Shown: positions 15,676 through 26,245 of the stretch, in pieces | Layout of the letters: each line of letters opens with the position of its first letter | How positions within the stretch are numbered: the first letter of the stretch is position 1 | DNA from: Candidatus Saccharibacteria bacterium UBA1235 | Lineage (GTDB): Bacteria; Patescibacteriota; Saccharimonadia; Saccharimonadales; Saccharimonadaceae | Reading direction: 5' to 3' | Assembly (NCBI GenBank): GCA_002309075.1 | Contig: DBWP01000014.1 | Location: 30,813 to 94,812, forward strand | DNA: 64,000 nucleotides | Position numbers and translations under genes: made by a program | The notes under the pieces: generated by a model | What the model saw: only the letters and a program-made list of their open reading frames with translations | Database searches by the model: none | Told to the model about the DNA's origin: nothing

Positions 15676-17281
15676 AGTATCCCATATCCGGATTCACCGG
15701 TTTCTCTTCTGGAATCATACATACAAGTGCCCCCATTGTAATCGCTGTAGCCGCAATTGACGTTGCATTCTTCACTGCTTCTTTAGTTACTTTTGCTGGA
15801 TCAATTACGCCTAATTTCTTAAGATCCATTAAGCCTTTCTCAGGCTCCATGACGTTCACTCCAAATCCGGCCTTAGCTTTCTCAACTTCCGCGAGCAAAG
15901 CTTGCGAATTAAGACCTGCATTCTCCGTAATATGAATAAATGGAGCTTTTAATGCATTCTTAACAATCTTGGAGCCAGCATCGTCGCTAGATAACCTGTT
16001 AGAAAGATTCACGAGCGTTACTCCACCGCCAGCCACAATTCCCTCCGCAAGTGCAGCCTTCGTCGCCGCTACTGCATCGTCTACGCGATACTTCTTCTCT
16101 TCAATTTCTGTTTCCGTCGCGCCCCCAACTTTAATTACCGCCACTTTGCCAGAAAGTGCCGCAGCTCGTTTTTCGAATTCCTCACGTTCGTAATCGGTTT
16201 TTGCAAGTTTCGCCTGCGCATTGATAAGTTCAATCCTAGCTTCAATCGCGTTCTTATTACCAGCACCTTTTATCAATGTTGTTTCATCTTTTGTCGCAAT
16301 AACCTTCCCAGCCGAACCTAGAACCTCAAGCCCAACCTCTTCGAGTTTTAAGCCTTTGTCAGAAGATACCACAGTTGCATCGGTCAAAATCGCGATATCT
16401 TCCATAATTTCCTTGCGTCTCTCACCAAAAGACGGCGCTTTAAGAACCAACGAATTAAACACACCCTTCAACTTATTAAGGACTAATAACGACAACGCCT
16501 CACCCTCAACCTCTTCTGCAACAATCACCAATTCTTTTTGTCCAGCTTGTGCGCATTTCTCAAGAAGCGGCAAAATATCACTCGCTGCTGAAATTTTTTT
16601 ATCAGTCACAAGAATGAGTGGTTTATCAAAAACTGCTTCTTGACGGTTAACATCCGTCACGAAAAATGCCGACGCAAAGCCTTTATCGTAAGAAAAGCCC
16701 TCAACGATTTCCTGTTCCATCGTAAGACCCTGCCCCGCCTCTACCGTCACTACTCCATCTTTGCCGATTTTCGAAATTACCTCTGCAATCAATTCGCCAA
16801 TTTCCTTATCACCAGCTGAAATCGTTGCTACTTCTGCTACTCTTTTAGAATCACCCTCGATCTTCTCCGCTGATTTTTCAATCTCTGCTATAATCTCCGC
16901 TCCAGCTTTTTCAATCCCCCTTCGAAGCTCCATCGGATTCATTCCAGCAACAATCAACTTGTTTGCCTCATTTAAGATATTGTAAGTCAAAACCGTCACC
17001 GTAGTTGTGCCGTCACCTGCAACTTTATTTAATTTCTGTGCTGCAGTTTTAATTAATTTTACACCAACCGCCTCCCCTAAAGTTTCTTCGTTATTCGGAA
17101 GCTCCACGGCCTCAGCCACCGTCACTCCATCGTGTGTAATTACTGGCGCACCATATTCTTTCTCAATTATGACATTTTTGCCTTTTGGCCCAAAAGTAAC
17201 TTTTACTGCATCGTAAAGTTGCTTTGCTCCTGAAAGTATTTTTTCTCGCGCTTCTGCTTCATAAAAAATCTTTTTTGCCAT
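15674..17281 (-). CDS. groEL: Chaperonin GroEL
   Basis: The 535-residue protein is full length, with the ATP-site stretch DGTTTVTVL and other conserved blocks (VTFGPKGKNV, GVNVMEPEKGL, CMIPEEKP). The C-terminal GGM tail of E. coli is missing; it ends NPDMGY. GroEL forms the cytoplasmic folding chamber with GroES. The gene follows groES after 3 bases in one operon. Confidence 0.97.
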   Translation of the reverse strand: MAKKIFYEAEAREKILSGAKQLYDAVKVTFGPKGKNVIIEKEYGAPVITHDGVTVAEAVELPNNEETLGEAVGVKLIKTAAQKLNKVAGDGTTTVTVLTYNILNEANKLIVAGMNPMELRRGIEKAGAEIIAEIEKSAEKIEGDSKRVAEVATISAGDKEIGELIAEVISKIGKDGVVTVEAGQGLTMEQEIVEGFSYDKGFASAFFVTDVNRQEAVFDKPLILVTDKKISAASDILPLLEKCAQAGQKELVIVAEEVEGEALSLLVLNKLKGVFNSLVLKAPSFGERRKEIMEDIAILTDATVVSSDKGLKLEEVGLEVLGSAGKVIATKDETTLIKGAGNKNAIEARIELINAQAKLAKTDYEREEFEKRAAALSGKVAVIKVGGATETEIEEKKYRVDDAVAATKAALAEGIVAGGGVTLVNLSNRLSSDDAGSKIVKNALKAPFIHITENAGLNSQALLAEVEKAKAGFGVNVMEPEKGLMDLKKLGVIDPAKVTKEAVKNATSIAATAITMGALVCMIPEEKPVNPDMGY

Positions 17282-17284
17282 ATT

Positions 17285-17539
17285 TTATAATGTCGCTAAG
17301 ACATCCTCCTCTTTTAAAATGATATAATCTTTATCATCCATTTTTATCTCGGTGGTTGAAAATTCTTTATAGATAATCTTGTCGCCTTTTTTCACGCTCT
17401 TCACGTCTGGCCCCACCGACTCCACCAACGCATAGGCTGGTTTTTCTTTAGCTTCGCCAAGTAAAATTCCAGATTTAGTCTTCTCTAGTGGTTTCTCCAC
17501 TACCGCCACTATACGATCTTTTAACGGTTTTAAAGCCAT
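17285..17539 (-). CDS. groES: Co-chaperonin GroES
   Basis: The 84-residue protein has the GroES opening LKPLKDRIVAVVEKPLEKT, a mobile loop with SGILLGE, and VKKGDKIIYKEFSTTEI. It is shorter than the usual 95-97 residues. It caps the GroEL ring. An AAGGAG site precedes the start. The operon lies behind a CIRCE operator. Confidence 0.96.
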   Translation of the reverse strand: MALKPLKDRIVAVVEKPLEKTKSGILLGEAKEKPAYALVESVGPDVKSVKKGDKIIYKEFSTTEIKMDDKDYIILKEEDVLATL

Positions 17540-17577
17540 AATTAATCTCCTTTTCTACCCCTATTATAACACAATAA

Positions 17578-17604
17578 TTAGCACTGTAAAGCCCCGAGTG
17601 CTAG
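17578..17604 (-). promoter_or_regulatory. CIRCE (HrcA) operator of groESL
   Basis: TTAGCACTG-N9-GAGTGCTAG closely matches the CIRCE consensus TTAGCACTC-N9-GAGTGCTAA. On the minus strand the TTTACA -35 overlaps it, followed by 16 bases and TATAAT before groES. HrcA repression during normal growth is the known role. No hrcA gene is in this window. Confidence 0.88.
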
Positions 17605-18183
17605 TTATTTATCCAGCAGGGGTGCCAACCTAATTCTAGACGTATCCGTAAGATACATTATCTCCGACAAAAGCAATTCTATTTCGTCTTCGGGAAACCC
17701 ACTCCGCCCCCATTTTTCTATCAAGCCTGCAATTTCGCTTACGTAAACACCGAAGATCTTCTTTGAATTTTTTGGTAATCTAGCATGATTAACAATTTTT
17801 TCTTCCATCGCAATAATCATATTGTCTACCAAAATTCTTCTCTCATTTTTAATTAACATATTAAAAACTTCCTTTTCCTGAATCATGAAAAGCAACATTT
17901 TTAAATATAATCTTTTCAAGCTCATATTCTTATCCTTTAAAGATTTTTTTAATATCTTTTTATATTTTTTAAGAATGTATTTTTCATAATCCGGCAAAAT
18001 CTCCCTTAACGTTTTATGATGAGAATAAATTGTCGAACGCGCTACCCCAATTTTCCTCGCAATCTCCTTTACACAAAAACTACAACTTTTTCCATTAAAA
18101 AAGACCTTAAGAATTGCTTCTTCGGTCCTCCTAAAGCCTTTATGTCGCATTCTTTCTTCAGTTAAGCCCACGCGTTTTCGCAT
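17605..18183 (-). CDS. TetR-like transcription regulator
   Basis: The 192-residue protein has an N-terminal HTH (CVKEIARKIGVARSTIYSHH, about residues 37-57) and a helical, Lys-rich C-terminal region, as in TetR proteins. The ligand is unknown. It begins 5 bases after the stop of the methyltransferase gene, with TTGAGG as its ribosome site, so the two are cotranscribed. Its stop touches the CIRCE operator, leaving no room for a separate terminator; readthrough into groES is possible. Confidence 0.75.
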   Translation of the reverse strand: MRKRVGLTEERMRHKGFRRTEEAILKVFFNGKSCSFCVKEIARKIGVARSTIYSHHKTLREILPDYEKYILKKYKKILKKSLKDKNMSLKRLYLKMLLFMIQEKEVFNMLIKNERRILVDNMIIAMEEKIVNHARLPKNSKKIFGVYVSEIAGLIEKWGRSGFPEDEIELLLSEIMYLTDTSRIRLAPLLDK

Positions 18184-18187
18184 TTTT

Positions 18188-18766
18188 TTACCTCAATTTT
18201 ATAATTGCCATACTTTTAAAAATTTCTATTTTCAATTTCTTATCCATATTCCATTCATCAACTGCTTTCGCAACCCCCGGCAAAGCCGGATTTGCAAAAT
18301 CATGTATTATTATTACTCCATCTTTAACCATTTTATTTTCAACTAATTTAAGTGATTCTAAAATCGACTCATAAAAATCTCCGTCCAAAAAAGCAAAACT
18401 AATTTTTTCTGGCAGATCATTAAAGCTAAGCTCCTTGAACCAAGCTTTTTTAATGACTGGAACTGGCAAATTCGCCCTAAGAAATCTTTGTTTCACTTCT
18501 CTTTTCGTTACAAATAACTCCTTTGCCTTAAAATCTTTTCCAATAATCGATTCGTCTTCCCCGCTCTTTTCCGGTAACCCCTCAAAAGAATCATAAATAA
18601 AAAGTCGTTTGTTTGTACCTATTAAAATTTCTGCAAGAAGTAACGACGTATCACCTTTATAACATCCCATTTCCACAAAATCGCCATCACGTAAAATTCC
18701 TTCCCGTGCAATTTCTAAAATTTTTGCAGTTTCTATTTCTGAGACTTGGTCATTTTTAAATGCCAT
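18188..18766 (-). CDS. TylF/MycF-like SAM methyltransferase
   Basis: The 192-residue protein has the class I SAM-binding motif DFVEMGCYKGDTSLLL, then FIYDSFEGLP and FAFLDGDFYESI (metal-site Asp residues), all hallmarks of the TylF/macrocin O-methyltransferase family. These methylate sugars or related small molecules. A -10 TATAAT lies about 40 bases upstream. It forms an operon with the TetR-like gene, and a nearby glycan locus would suit a sugar-modifying role. Confidence 0.8.
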   Translation of the reverse strand: MAFKNDQVSEIETAKILEIAREGILRDGDFVEMGCYKGDTSLLLAEILIGTNKRLFIYDSFEGLPEKSGEDESIIGKDFKAKELFVTKREVKQRFLRANLPVPVIKKAWFKELSFNDLPEKISFAFLDGDFYESILESLKLVENKMVKDGVIIIHDFANPALPGVAKAVDEWNMDKKLKIEIFKSMAIIKLR

Positions 18767-18822
18767 TGACTAATTCGTCCGCCTTCTTAATCAAATATTT
18801 CTTTTTTAAATTATATCATAAT

Positions 18823-21702
18823 CTAAATTGATCGCGCTAAATACTCGCCAGTTGGTGTTTTGCGACGCTTCGCCAAATCTTCTGGAGTTCCTTCATCACA
18901 AACCAAACCACCTTTAAGACCACCTTCTGGTCCCATATCAATCACCCAATCTGCCGATTTTATCACATGCAAATTATGTTCAATAATTATCATTGAATTT
19001 CCGCCATCCACCAATTTATTCAAAATCGTAAGCAATCTTTTTACGTCATCCGTATGAAGACCAGTCGTTGGCTCATCTAAAATATACAAAGTTTTTCCTG
19101 TTGAACGCCGAGCAAGCTCAGTTGCAAGTTTAATTCTCTGCGCTTCGCCACCGCTAAACGTTGTTGCTGGCTGCCCCAAACGAATATATCCCAAACCAAC
19201 TTCTTGAATAGTCTTAAGTTTTGTTGCAATCGATGGAATATTCCCAAAAAATTCCACCGCTTCATCAATTGTCATATTAAGAACTTCTGAGATATCTTTA
19301 CCCTTATATTTAATTTCAAGCGCTTCATGATTATATCGTTTTCCATGACATTTCGGGCAAGTCACATAGACATCCGGCAAGAAATGCATCTCAATTTTGT
19401 TTACACCATCACCTTGACAGTGCTCACATCTTCCGCCTTTTACATTAAACGAAAATCTTCCAGCCTTATAACCTCTAAGCTCTGCTTCTGGCTGCATCGC
19501 AAATAATTCTCGAATTTGATTAAATACTCCCGTATAAGTCGCTGGATTACTCCTTGGGGTTCGTCCAATTGGCGATTGATCAATCACAATAGCTTTATTA
19601 ATTTTTTCAATTCCATCAATTCTCTCATGTGTTCCTGAAACTGTTTGTGCTCTATGTAATCTCGCTAAAAGTTCATTTGCTAATATATTGTTCACCAATG
19701 TCGATTTTCCAGATCCAGATACGCCAGAAACCACAGTCATCACGCCAAGCGGAAAATGCACATCAATATTTTTCAAATTATTTTCGCGTGCGCCAACTAC
19801 GACCAACTCGTGATCCTTTCGGATTTTACGACGCTTCTTCGGAACTTCAATCTTTTTTGCCCCAGATAGATATTGTCCTGTAATTGAATTTGGATTTTCT
19901 GCAACTTCTTTCGGCGTTCCCGCCGCAATCAAACGTCCACCATTTACACCCGCGCCTGGACCAATATCTATAATATAATCACTCGCCCACATCGTATCTT
20001 CGTCATGCTCTACAACTAAAACTGTATTTTTAAGATCACGTAAATGTTTTAGAGTTGCAATTAATTTATCATTATCTCTTTGGTGCAAACCAATCGACGG
20101 TTCATCAAGAACATATAAAACCCCAGTAAGGCCAGAGCCAATTTGTGTAGCAAGTCTAATTCTCTGCGCTTCGCCACCCGATAATGTATTCGCTGCTCTC
20201 CCAAGCTCAAGATAGCCAAGCCCCACATCCTGCATGAATTTTACACGCTCTCGAATTTCTTTCAAAATTGGTTTTGCGATCATCTCTTCCGATTCCGAGA
20301 AACCTAAATCCTGATTCAAAAATTCCAATGTTGCATCAACATCTAAATTGCACATATCCATAATATTTAAATCATGCACCGTAACCGCAAGCACAGCTGG
20401 CTTTAATCTCGCGCCATGACAAGTTTGGCATTCTTTTACTCGCATAAATCTTTCGATATCACGTTTCATGAAATCTGAAATTTTTGGATCATTATATCGC
20501 CTCTCCAAAGTCGGAATTACACCCTCATAAGTAGTTTCATAAACTGTCCCATCCGCGAATCTCCCTGAACCCGAAATTTTCATCTCATATTTCTCGTCAC
20601 CCGTACCATACAAAATCAAATGTCGAATTTCTTCTGATAATTCACCAATCGGAGTATAAATATTAAAGCCGTGTTTAACTCCCACTACGGACAATCTTTT
20701 TAGCCACCATGAATCTTGTTGCACGCGGTTAAATGGTCGAATTCCACCTTCCGCAATCGTTAAGTTTTTGTTAAAAACTAGTTCTGGGTCTACCACCATC
20801 CTTGAACCAAGTCCCGTACAGGTCGGACATGCACCTTCTGGAGCGTTAAATGAGAATAACCTCGGCGTAAGTTCTGGAATTAATTCATCTGGATGGTCTG
20901 GGCACGCATATCTTTGCGAATAAGTTAGAATCTCAGTATTCTCTGCCTTTAATTTGTTCTCTCCTACCGCAGTAGTTGTATCGTTAATTTTAAGAAGCTT
21001 AATAATGCCTTGACCCAAATCCAATGCCTGCTCAATTGATCCAGAAATTCTTGAGTAAAGTTCTGGTGAAAGTACAAAACGGTCTACAACGATCTCGATA
21101 TCATGTCTTTCGTTTTTATTTAATTCAGGAAATTCATCCAATGCATAAATAATTCCATCGACTCTTACGCGCGAAAATCCTTTTGCAGTATACTGTTCTG
21201 GAATATGTAAAAATTCACCTTTTTTTGACGACACAATCGGCGCGAGTAACATCAATTTTGAACCAAGCGGCAATTTCATGACTTCGTTTACAATATCTTC
21301 TGCCGAACGTCTCGAAACTTGCTTTTTACAAATTGGACAGTGCGGAACTCCTACTCGCGCGAACAAAAGCCGTAGATAATCATAAACTTCCGTTACAGTT
21401 GCAACCGTAGAGCGTGGATTTCTTGATGTTGATTTCTGATCAATCGAAATCGCCGGAGATAATCCCGTTATAGAATCCACATCCGGCTTATCCATCACAC
21501 CTAAAAACATTCTCGCATAAGAACTCAAAGACTCCACATATCGTCTTTGCCCTTCCGCATAAATCGTATCAAAAGCTAGACTAGATTTTCCTGAACCAGA
21601 TAAACCAGTGATAATTACCAATTTATCTCGCGGGATATCTACGTCTAAATTGTGCAAATTATTTTGTCTTGCACCTCTTACGCGAATAAAATTCTCATCC
21701 AT
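18823..21702 (-). CDS. uvrA: Excinuclease ABC subunit A
   Basis: The 959-residue protein has both ABC ATPase modules: Walker A sites [12 protein letters not shown] and [12 protein letters not shown], and signatures [11 protein letters not shown] and [11 protein letters not shown]. It also has the zinc modules CPICKK and CEHCQGDG...CPKCHG. UvrA finds bulky DNA damage with UvrB. The ATG lies 10 nt after TGTATAAT, again suggesting little or no leader. Confidence 0.98.
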   Translation of the reverse strand: MDENFIRVRGARQNNLHNLDVDIPRDKLVIITGLSGSGKSSLAFDTIYAEGQRRYVESLSSYARMFLGVMDKPDVDSITGLSPAISIDQKSTSRNPRSTVATVTEVYDYLRLLFARVGVPHCPICKKQVSRRSAEDIVNEVMKLPLGSKLMLLAPIVSSKKGEFLHIPEQYTAKGFSRVRVDGIIYALDEFPELNKNERHDIEIVVDRFVLSPELYSRISGSIEQALDLGQGIIKLLKINDTTTAVGENKLKAENTEILTYSQRYACPDHPDELIPELTPRLFSFNAPEGACPTCTGLGSRMVVDPELVFNKNLTIAEGGIRPFNRVQQDSWWLKRLSVVGVKHGFNIYTPIGELSEEIRHLILYGTGDEKYEMKISGSGRFADGTVYETTYEGVIPTLERRYNDPKISDFMKRDIERFMRVKECQTCHGARLKPAVLAVTVHDLNIMDMCNLDVDATLEFLNQDLGFSESEEMIAKPILKEIRERVKFMQDVGLGYLELGRAANTLSGGEAQRIRLATQIGSGLTGVLYVLDEPSIGLHQRDNDKLIATLKHLRDLKNTVLVVEHDEDTMWASDYIIDIGPGAGVNGGRLIAAGTPKEVAENPNSITGQYLSGAKKIEVPKKRRKIRKDHELVVVGARENNLKNIDVHFPLGVMTVVSGVSGSGKSTLVNNILANELLARLHRAQTVSGTHERIDGIEKINKAIVIDQSPIGRTPRSNPATYTGVFNQIRELFAMQPEAELRGYKAGRFSFNVKGGRCEHCQGDGVNKIEMHFLPDVYVTCPKCHGKRYNHEALEIKYKGKDISEVLNMTIDEAVEFFGNIPSIATKLKTIQEVGLGYIRLGQPATTFSGGEAQRIKLATELARRSTGKTLYILDEPTTGLHTDDVKRLLTILNKLVDGGNSMIIIEHNLHVIKSADWVIDMGPEGGLKGGLVCDEGTPEDLAKRRKTPTGEYLARSI

Positions 21703-21761
21703 AAACGTAAATATTATACACTAAAAGTCAATTTTTGTCCACCCACAACCCCCTTTTAATC

Positions 21762-23315
21762 CTATTTACTTTCATGGTATTCTTTTTCAGTATTTACATC
21801 CCAAATATTCGACTTATCTGTTTCGCCACTCATTATATTTTTCACAGTTTCAAATGACGTACACATAGAGTGATCTAAGTTATTATATCGATGCTGTCCA
21901 TTTCGACCAACACAATAAAGATTTGGTATTTTATCAAGGTACTCTCGTACTTTATCAATCTCGCTATAAGTATCAAAATATGCCGGATAGGCCTTCTTTA
22001 CTCTTTCCACATGAAAGTCCAACGCATCATCTTCTTTTTCAAGCACACCAATCTTCACCATCTCAGCAATCGCCATCTTCGCAAAATCCTTATCTTCCAT
22101 CGACCATAGATCATCGCCTTTGTTACAGAAATACTCTAGCCCTACCCACACAGTCTTTTTCACGTCTTTTACGAGATATGGAGACCAGTTGTTGAAAATT
22201 TGGAATCGCCCCATTTTTACACTTTTATCGTGTACATACACCCAGTTATCTGGCACTATATTATTATATGTTTTAATATCGGTCTCGTTTTTAAGCGCCA
22301 ACTTCGGACTCAAAACTCCAACCGTCATATAATCACGATACGGTAATCCTGACGCAATCTTTGCAATTTTCGTCGGAACGTCATCCATCGCCTCTACTAA
22401 ATCTTTTATCGGCATCGACGAAATCACATAATCGCCACTAAGTTTTACTTTTTTGCCATCTTTCTCATATACTACGCCAGTCGCTTTATTTTTCGCATTC
22501 TTTTTTACTCCTATAACCTTAGCGCCAGTAATAATCTCTCCGCCTTTTTTCTTAATCTCTTTTGCTGTAATTTCCCAAAGTTGCCCCGGCCCTAATTTCG
22601 GATATGCAAACTCCTCAATTAATGAAGTTTCAACTTTGCGATTATCGCCCTTAAAGGTCTTCCCAAAAATATCTTTAAGAATTGCCATAATAGAAAGCCC
22701 TTTTACTCGCTGCGCACCCCATTCTGGCGAAATATCTCGCGGATGTCTCCCCCATAAATTCTCTGTATAATTTTCAAAAAACATCGAATATAATTTTTTA
22801 CCGAACCGATTGACATAAAAATCTTCAAGCGATTTTTCTGGCCTCTTATGTACTGCGCTCTTTAAATAACTGCATCCTACTACAAAAGTAGTTCCAATTC
22901 CCATGTTTTTAATAGTTGACGCCTTTAAAGATACTGGGTAATCGAAAAATTTTTGATTGAAGAAAATTCTAGACAAACGATTTCGCCTTAGCATCACCCG
23001 ATCCGTATTTTTTGGATCCGGTCCACCTTTTACTACTGTAGAATTACGACCAAGGTCTATATCATCTTGAGGTTTTTTACCTTGAGTCGGCATCATTTTT
23101 TCCCACCATTCGTTTACTTCAGGCACTTTTGAAAAGAACCGATGTCCGCCCATATCCATTCGGTTACCTTTATAATTTACTGTTTTAGAAATACCGCCCA
23201 TCGCCTCCGACTCTTCCAAAACTACTACCTCAAAATCATCGGATTTATCTAAAAGCTCGTATGCTGCCGTTAATCCAGCTGGCCCCGCACCAATCACGAC
23301 CACTCTTTTTTTCAT
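21762..23315 (-). CDS. FAD-dependent oxidoreductase (amine-oxidase/UGM-like)
   Basis: The protein is 517 residues from ATG 23315, picked because GGAG lies 5 nt before it; an in-frame TTG lies at 23330. It begins with the Rossmann FAD motif [17 protein letters not shown], then [11 protein letters not shown] and MGGHRFFSK. It belongs to the flavin amine-oxidase-like family that includes protoporphyrinogen oxidase and UDP-galactopyranose mutase relatives. Its place next to glycan genes suggests a sugar- or lipid-related substrate, not proven. Confidence 0.75.
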   Translation of the reverse strand: MKKRVVVIGAGPAGLTAAYELLDKSDDFEVVVLEESEAMGGISKTVNYKGNRMDMGGHRFFSKVPEVNEWWEKMMPTQGKKPQDDIDLGRNSTVVKGGPDPKNTDRVMLRRNRLSRIFFNQKFFDYPVSLKASTIKNMGIGTTFVVGCSYLKSAVHKRPEKSLEDFYVNRFGKKLYSMFFENYTENLWGRHPRDISPEWGAQRVKGLSIMAILKDIFGKTFKGDNRKVETSLIEEFAYPKLGPGQLWEITAKEIKKKGGEIITGAKVIGVKKNAKNKATGVVYEKDGKKVKLSGDYVISSMPIKDLVEAMDDVPTKIAKIASGLPYRDYMTVGVLSPKLALKNETDIKTYNNIVPDNWVYVHDKSVKMGRFQIFNNWSPYLVKDVKKTVWVGLEYFCNKGDDLWSMEDKDFAKMAIAEMVKIGVLEKEDDALDFHVERVKKAYPAYFDTYSEIDKVREYLDKIPNLYCVGRNGQHRYNNLDHSMCTSFETVKNIMSGETDKSNIWDVNTEKEYHESK

Positions 23316-23383
23316 CATTTCTCCAATCAATGATCTTATTACATTTACAATAATTGTATCATAAAAATGGTATAATAATACCT

Positions 23384-24970
23384 ATGAAAGCCAAAAATAT
23401 AGCGAAGACTAGACAGCCTAATCAATTTCTACTCACCTTCTATATTGGCACTATTTCTAATATATCCATCTTCCTGCTTACCTCTAATTATTTATCCGGC
23501 GTAGCTTCCGCTATTGGGTTTATTTTTCTATCTATTATTATATATATACTATCTTTTTTCCTTTCCGGAATCATTATTAAGAAAACTCAAAAAATTTCAA
23601 TCAAAAGTCCAGCAGTTCTAACAAGAAAAAAATATCTCCAGATTTTCAGTCTCTTTTTCTTTATCAGTTTCCTAATCGCTTTCTTATGGTTTCTCGCCTA
23701 TAATCCCGGCGGTTTTTCGCCGGACTCAGTCAACCAATACACTCAAGCTATCTCCGGCAACTATAATGATTGGCACCCAGTCCTCCATACTCTCCTCTTC
23801 TTCACTGTCCCTATTTCTATCTTTCACAATATTGCCGCTATCGTTATTTACCAAATCATCTTTTTCTCATTGGCGGTAGCCTATACTGCTACTACTATTT
23901 ATGAAGTTGCTGGTAAAAAATGGAGTATTATTTCTTTTGTCTTTATTACCCTTAATCCTTGGGCGCTCAATCAACTCATGTTCCCATGGAAAGATATTGC
24001 TTTTGGTATAGCTGCTCTTCTAGTCTCTACTATTACCCTTAAGATTTATGTAACTAAAGGTACCTGGGCTAAAAAAATCTCACATCTTATTTTTCTCGCC
24101 GTCGCAATCATTTTTGCTGCTATTTTCCGCCATAATGGTATTCTTTTCGCCGTTCCGGCTATCATTGGTCTTTTCTTCTTTATGGATCGCAAAAATTGGC
24201 TTATCTTTTTCGGTATTTCCGCCAGCCTCTTTTTCGTCATTAAGGTTCCTCTCTACTCAACTTTAAATGTGACTCAGCCAGGTCACCGCGTTTGCGAAAC
24301 GGTCGGTGTGCCTATGACAATACTAGCTAATGTTGCGAAAGAAAATCCATCTAGCCTCGATGAAGAAGCTAAAAATTTCTTATATTCTGTTGCTCCAGCC
24401 GAAGAATACAAAAAAAATTACAAGGTTGGCAATTTCAACTCTATTAAATTTACTAGCAATATTTCCGCCATCGATGAAGCTGGCGCTTTCAACGTCCTAA
24501 AATACACCGCAAACGCATTTGTAAATTCTCCTCGCGCTAGTCTTACTGCATTCTTAAAAATAACTAGCACAACCTACGCGGTGGATGGCTCCGCTCTCCC
24601 TTATTGGGGGACTCCAGGCATTGCCAACAACCCTTATGACTTCAAACCGCAAAATAACGAAATCATAAAATCTGGTGCCAAAATCTATTTCACTATTTTC
24701 AATAATTCTATTTTAAAATATACCGGTTTTATTGGATTCTCTATTCTTGTTATCATCATTGCTGCACTTAGTAAAAACCGCTGGAAAAACGGTGGCTGGA
24801 AAAAGATGTTGCTTATTTCGCCAATCCTTTTCTATGATTTCGGCACCATGTTACTTCTCACCGGCCCAGAAGCCCGTTTCTTCTACGCTAACCTTATCTC
24901 ATTCCCAGTTATTACTATTCTCGCATTAAAAACTTTCCCTAAAATCAACAAAAAGGTTTCAAAAAAATGA
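23384..24970 (+). CDS. Multi-span membrane protein, DUF6020/GT-C-like
   Basis: The 528-residue protein starts at ATG 23384, 7 nt after TGGTATAAT. It has about 11-12 hydrophobic segments and the conserved external motif NPGGFSPDSVNQYTQA, followed by DWHPVLHTL and FPWKDIAF. This layout fits the DUF6020 family, thought to be GT-C-fold glycosyltransferases that use lipid-linked sugars. It overlaps the gtrA-like start by 4 bases, and three glycan genes follow in an operon. Confidence 0.65.
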   Translation: MKAKNIAKTRQPNQFLLTFYIGTISNISIFLLTSNYLSGVASAIGFIFLSIIIYILSFFLSGIIIKKTQKISIKSPAVLTRKKYLQIFSLFFFISFLIAFLWFLAYNPGGFSPDSVNQYTQAISGNYNDWHPVLHTLLFFTVPISIFHNIAAIVIYQIIFFSLAVAYTATTIYEVAGKKWSIISFVFITLNPWALNQLMFPWKDIAFGIAALLVSTITLKIYVTKGTWAKKISHLIFLAVAIIFAAIFRHNGILFAVPAIIGLFFFMDRKNWLIFFGISASLFFVIKVPLYSTLNVTQPGHRVCETVGVPMTILANVAKENPSSLDEEAKNFLYSVAPAEEYKKNYKVGNFNSIKFTSNISAIDEAGAFNVLKYTANAFVNSPRASLTAFLKITSTTYAVDGSALPYWGTPGIANNPYDFKPQNNEIIKSGAKIYFTIFNNSILKYTGFIGFSILVIIIAALSKNRWKNGGWKKMLLISPILFYDFGTMLLLTGPEARFFYANLISFPVITILALKTFPKINKKVSKK

Positions 24971-25428
24971 AAACACATCGCGCTAGTAAATATATTTCCA
25001 TTGGGATCTTCCTTACCCTTTTTAATTTCGGCGTTTACACATTAATTGCCCGCATCATTATAAATAATAACGATCTGCTTTGGTTGTCTAACCTTATTTC
25101 GACCCTAATTACCACTGCCCTTGCCTATCTTATGCATTCCAAAATTACTTGGAAAGAACGCAACCCTGGACGCTTAGGAGTTTACAAATTCTTCGTCTGG
25201 AATCTCATCCTCGCCCTTATTATTAGTCCTTTCCTGACTTGGGTTTTTAGCCTCATAACTCCTATTTATGATTTTGCTTTCAGCATTTCATCTAGCCTCA
25301 ACTTTCCTTTTGATTATGATTTCATCCAAAGCACCGGCGCTTTTGGTTTTACCGCGCTTATTACTATGATTTTAAATTTCCTCTTTTATGATAAAATCGT
25401 TTTCGGAAAGGAAAAAGATGCAAAGTAA
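24967..25428 (+). CDS. GtrA family membrane protein
   Basis: The 153-residue protein has four hydrophobic segments and the typical GtrA layout (KYISIGIFLTLFNFGVYTLI, the middle motif YLMHSKITWKE, and a C-terminal FLFYDKIVF). GtrA-like proteins are believed to flip undecaprenyl-phosphate-linked sugars. Its start overlaps the upstream gene (ATGA), and its end overlaps the next glycosyltransferase by 11 bases. Confidence 0.85.
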   Translation: MKTHRASKYISIGIFLTLFNFGVYTLIARIIINNNDLLWLSNLISTLITTALAYLMHSKITWKERNPGRLGVYKFFVWNLILALIISPFLTWVFSLITPIYDFAFSISSSLNFPFDYDFIQSTGAFGFTALITMILNFLFYDKIVFGKEKDAK

Positions 25429-26245
25429 AGTTTCAATCATTGTCCCTATTTATAACACTGAAAAATATCTTAAAACATGCCTGGACTCTATCGTAAACCA
25501 AACCTATAAAAACCTTGAGGTCATTCTGGTTGACGACGGCTCTACAGATAACTCCGGTAAAATTATTGACGAATACGCCAAAAAGGATTCTCGCATAAAA
25601 GCTATTCATCAAAAAAACGCCGGCCAATCTGCCGCTAGAAATATTGGTCTTAAAAAAGCAACTGGTGATTTTATTAGTTTTATCGATAGCGACGATAGAG
25701 TTGATAAAGACTTTATTTCCGAGCTTCTAGCCCCATATCAAAATGGCAATACTTCTATCACAGTCTGCGGCCGCCATTATGAAATGCTTCGTCAAAAATA
25801 TCGCAAAACTGTCTTTATTTCTTATATTCGTCCACGCAGAAAACATGAATCAAAAAAAGCATACATACTTTTTCTTATGACTATTGACGGACGTATGTAT
25901 TCTGCAATCGATAAAATTTTTCGCGCCGATATTGCAAAAAAAATTAAATTCAATGAGTCCATTAATTTTTCAGAAGATACTAATTATGTATTAGACTATC
26001 TTAAAAAAGCTCCTGGAGAAATTAAATTCGTCCTTAAACCGCTCTATATATATAATTATGGAACCGAAGGTAGCACTATCAAAAAATCTTCCATTATCTG
26101 GAGTAACTGGCAAGCTGCCTACAAAAACCTAAAATCTTGGCTCGGCCCTCAGCCTAGCCTAAGAGAACGTTTTTGGCTTCACGCCGTTCATCTTCGCTGG
26201 CGCGTTTCTTATGTTCGTTCAAAACGACGCGCCGCTAGAGGCTAG
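25418..26245 (+). CDS. Family 2 glycosyltransferase
   Basis: The 275-residue protein from ATG 25418 (GGAAAGG upstream) has the GT-A opening VSIIVPIYNTEKYL, the motif ILVDDGSTDNS, and the metal-binding FIDSDDRVD. There is no membrane anchor. It adds a sugar to an envelope glycan in the cytoplasm. It is the last gene of the DUF6020-GtrA-GT operon. Its end overlaps the convergent CotH-like gene by 11 bases. Confidence 0.9.
   Translation: MQSKVSIIVPIYNTEKYLKTCLDSIVNQTYKNLEVILVDDGSTDNSGKIIDEYAKKDSRIKAIHQKNAGQSAARNIGLKKATGDFISFIDSDDRVDKDFISELLAPYQNGNTSITVCGRHYEMLRQKYRKTVFISYIRPRRKHESKKAYILFLMTIDGRMYSAIDKIFRADIAKKIKFNESINFSEDTNYVLDYLKKAPGEIKFVLKPLYIYNYGTEGSTIKKSSIIWSNWQAAYKNLKSWLGPQPSLRERFWLHAVHLRWRVSYVRSKRRAARG

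Noticed and set aside
15969..17216. Several plus-strand open frames across groEL
   Set aside because: They are antisense shadows of a strongly conserved gene, with Ser/Thr-rich translations typical of reversed coding DNA.
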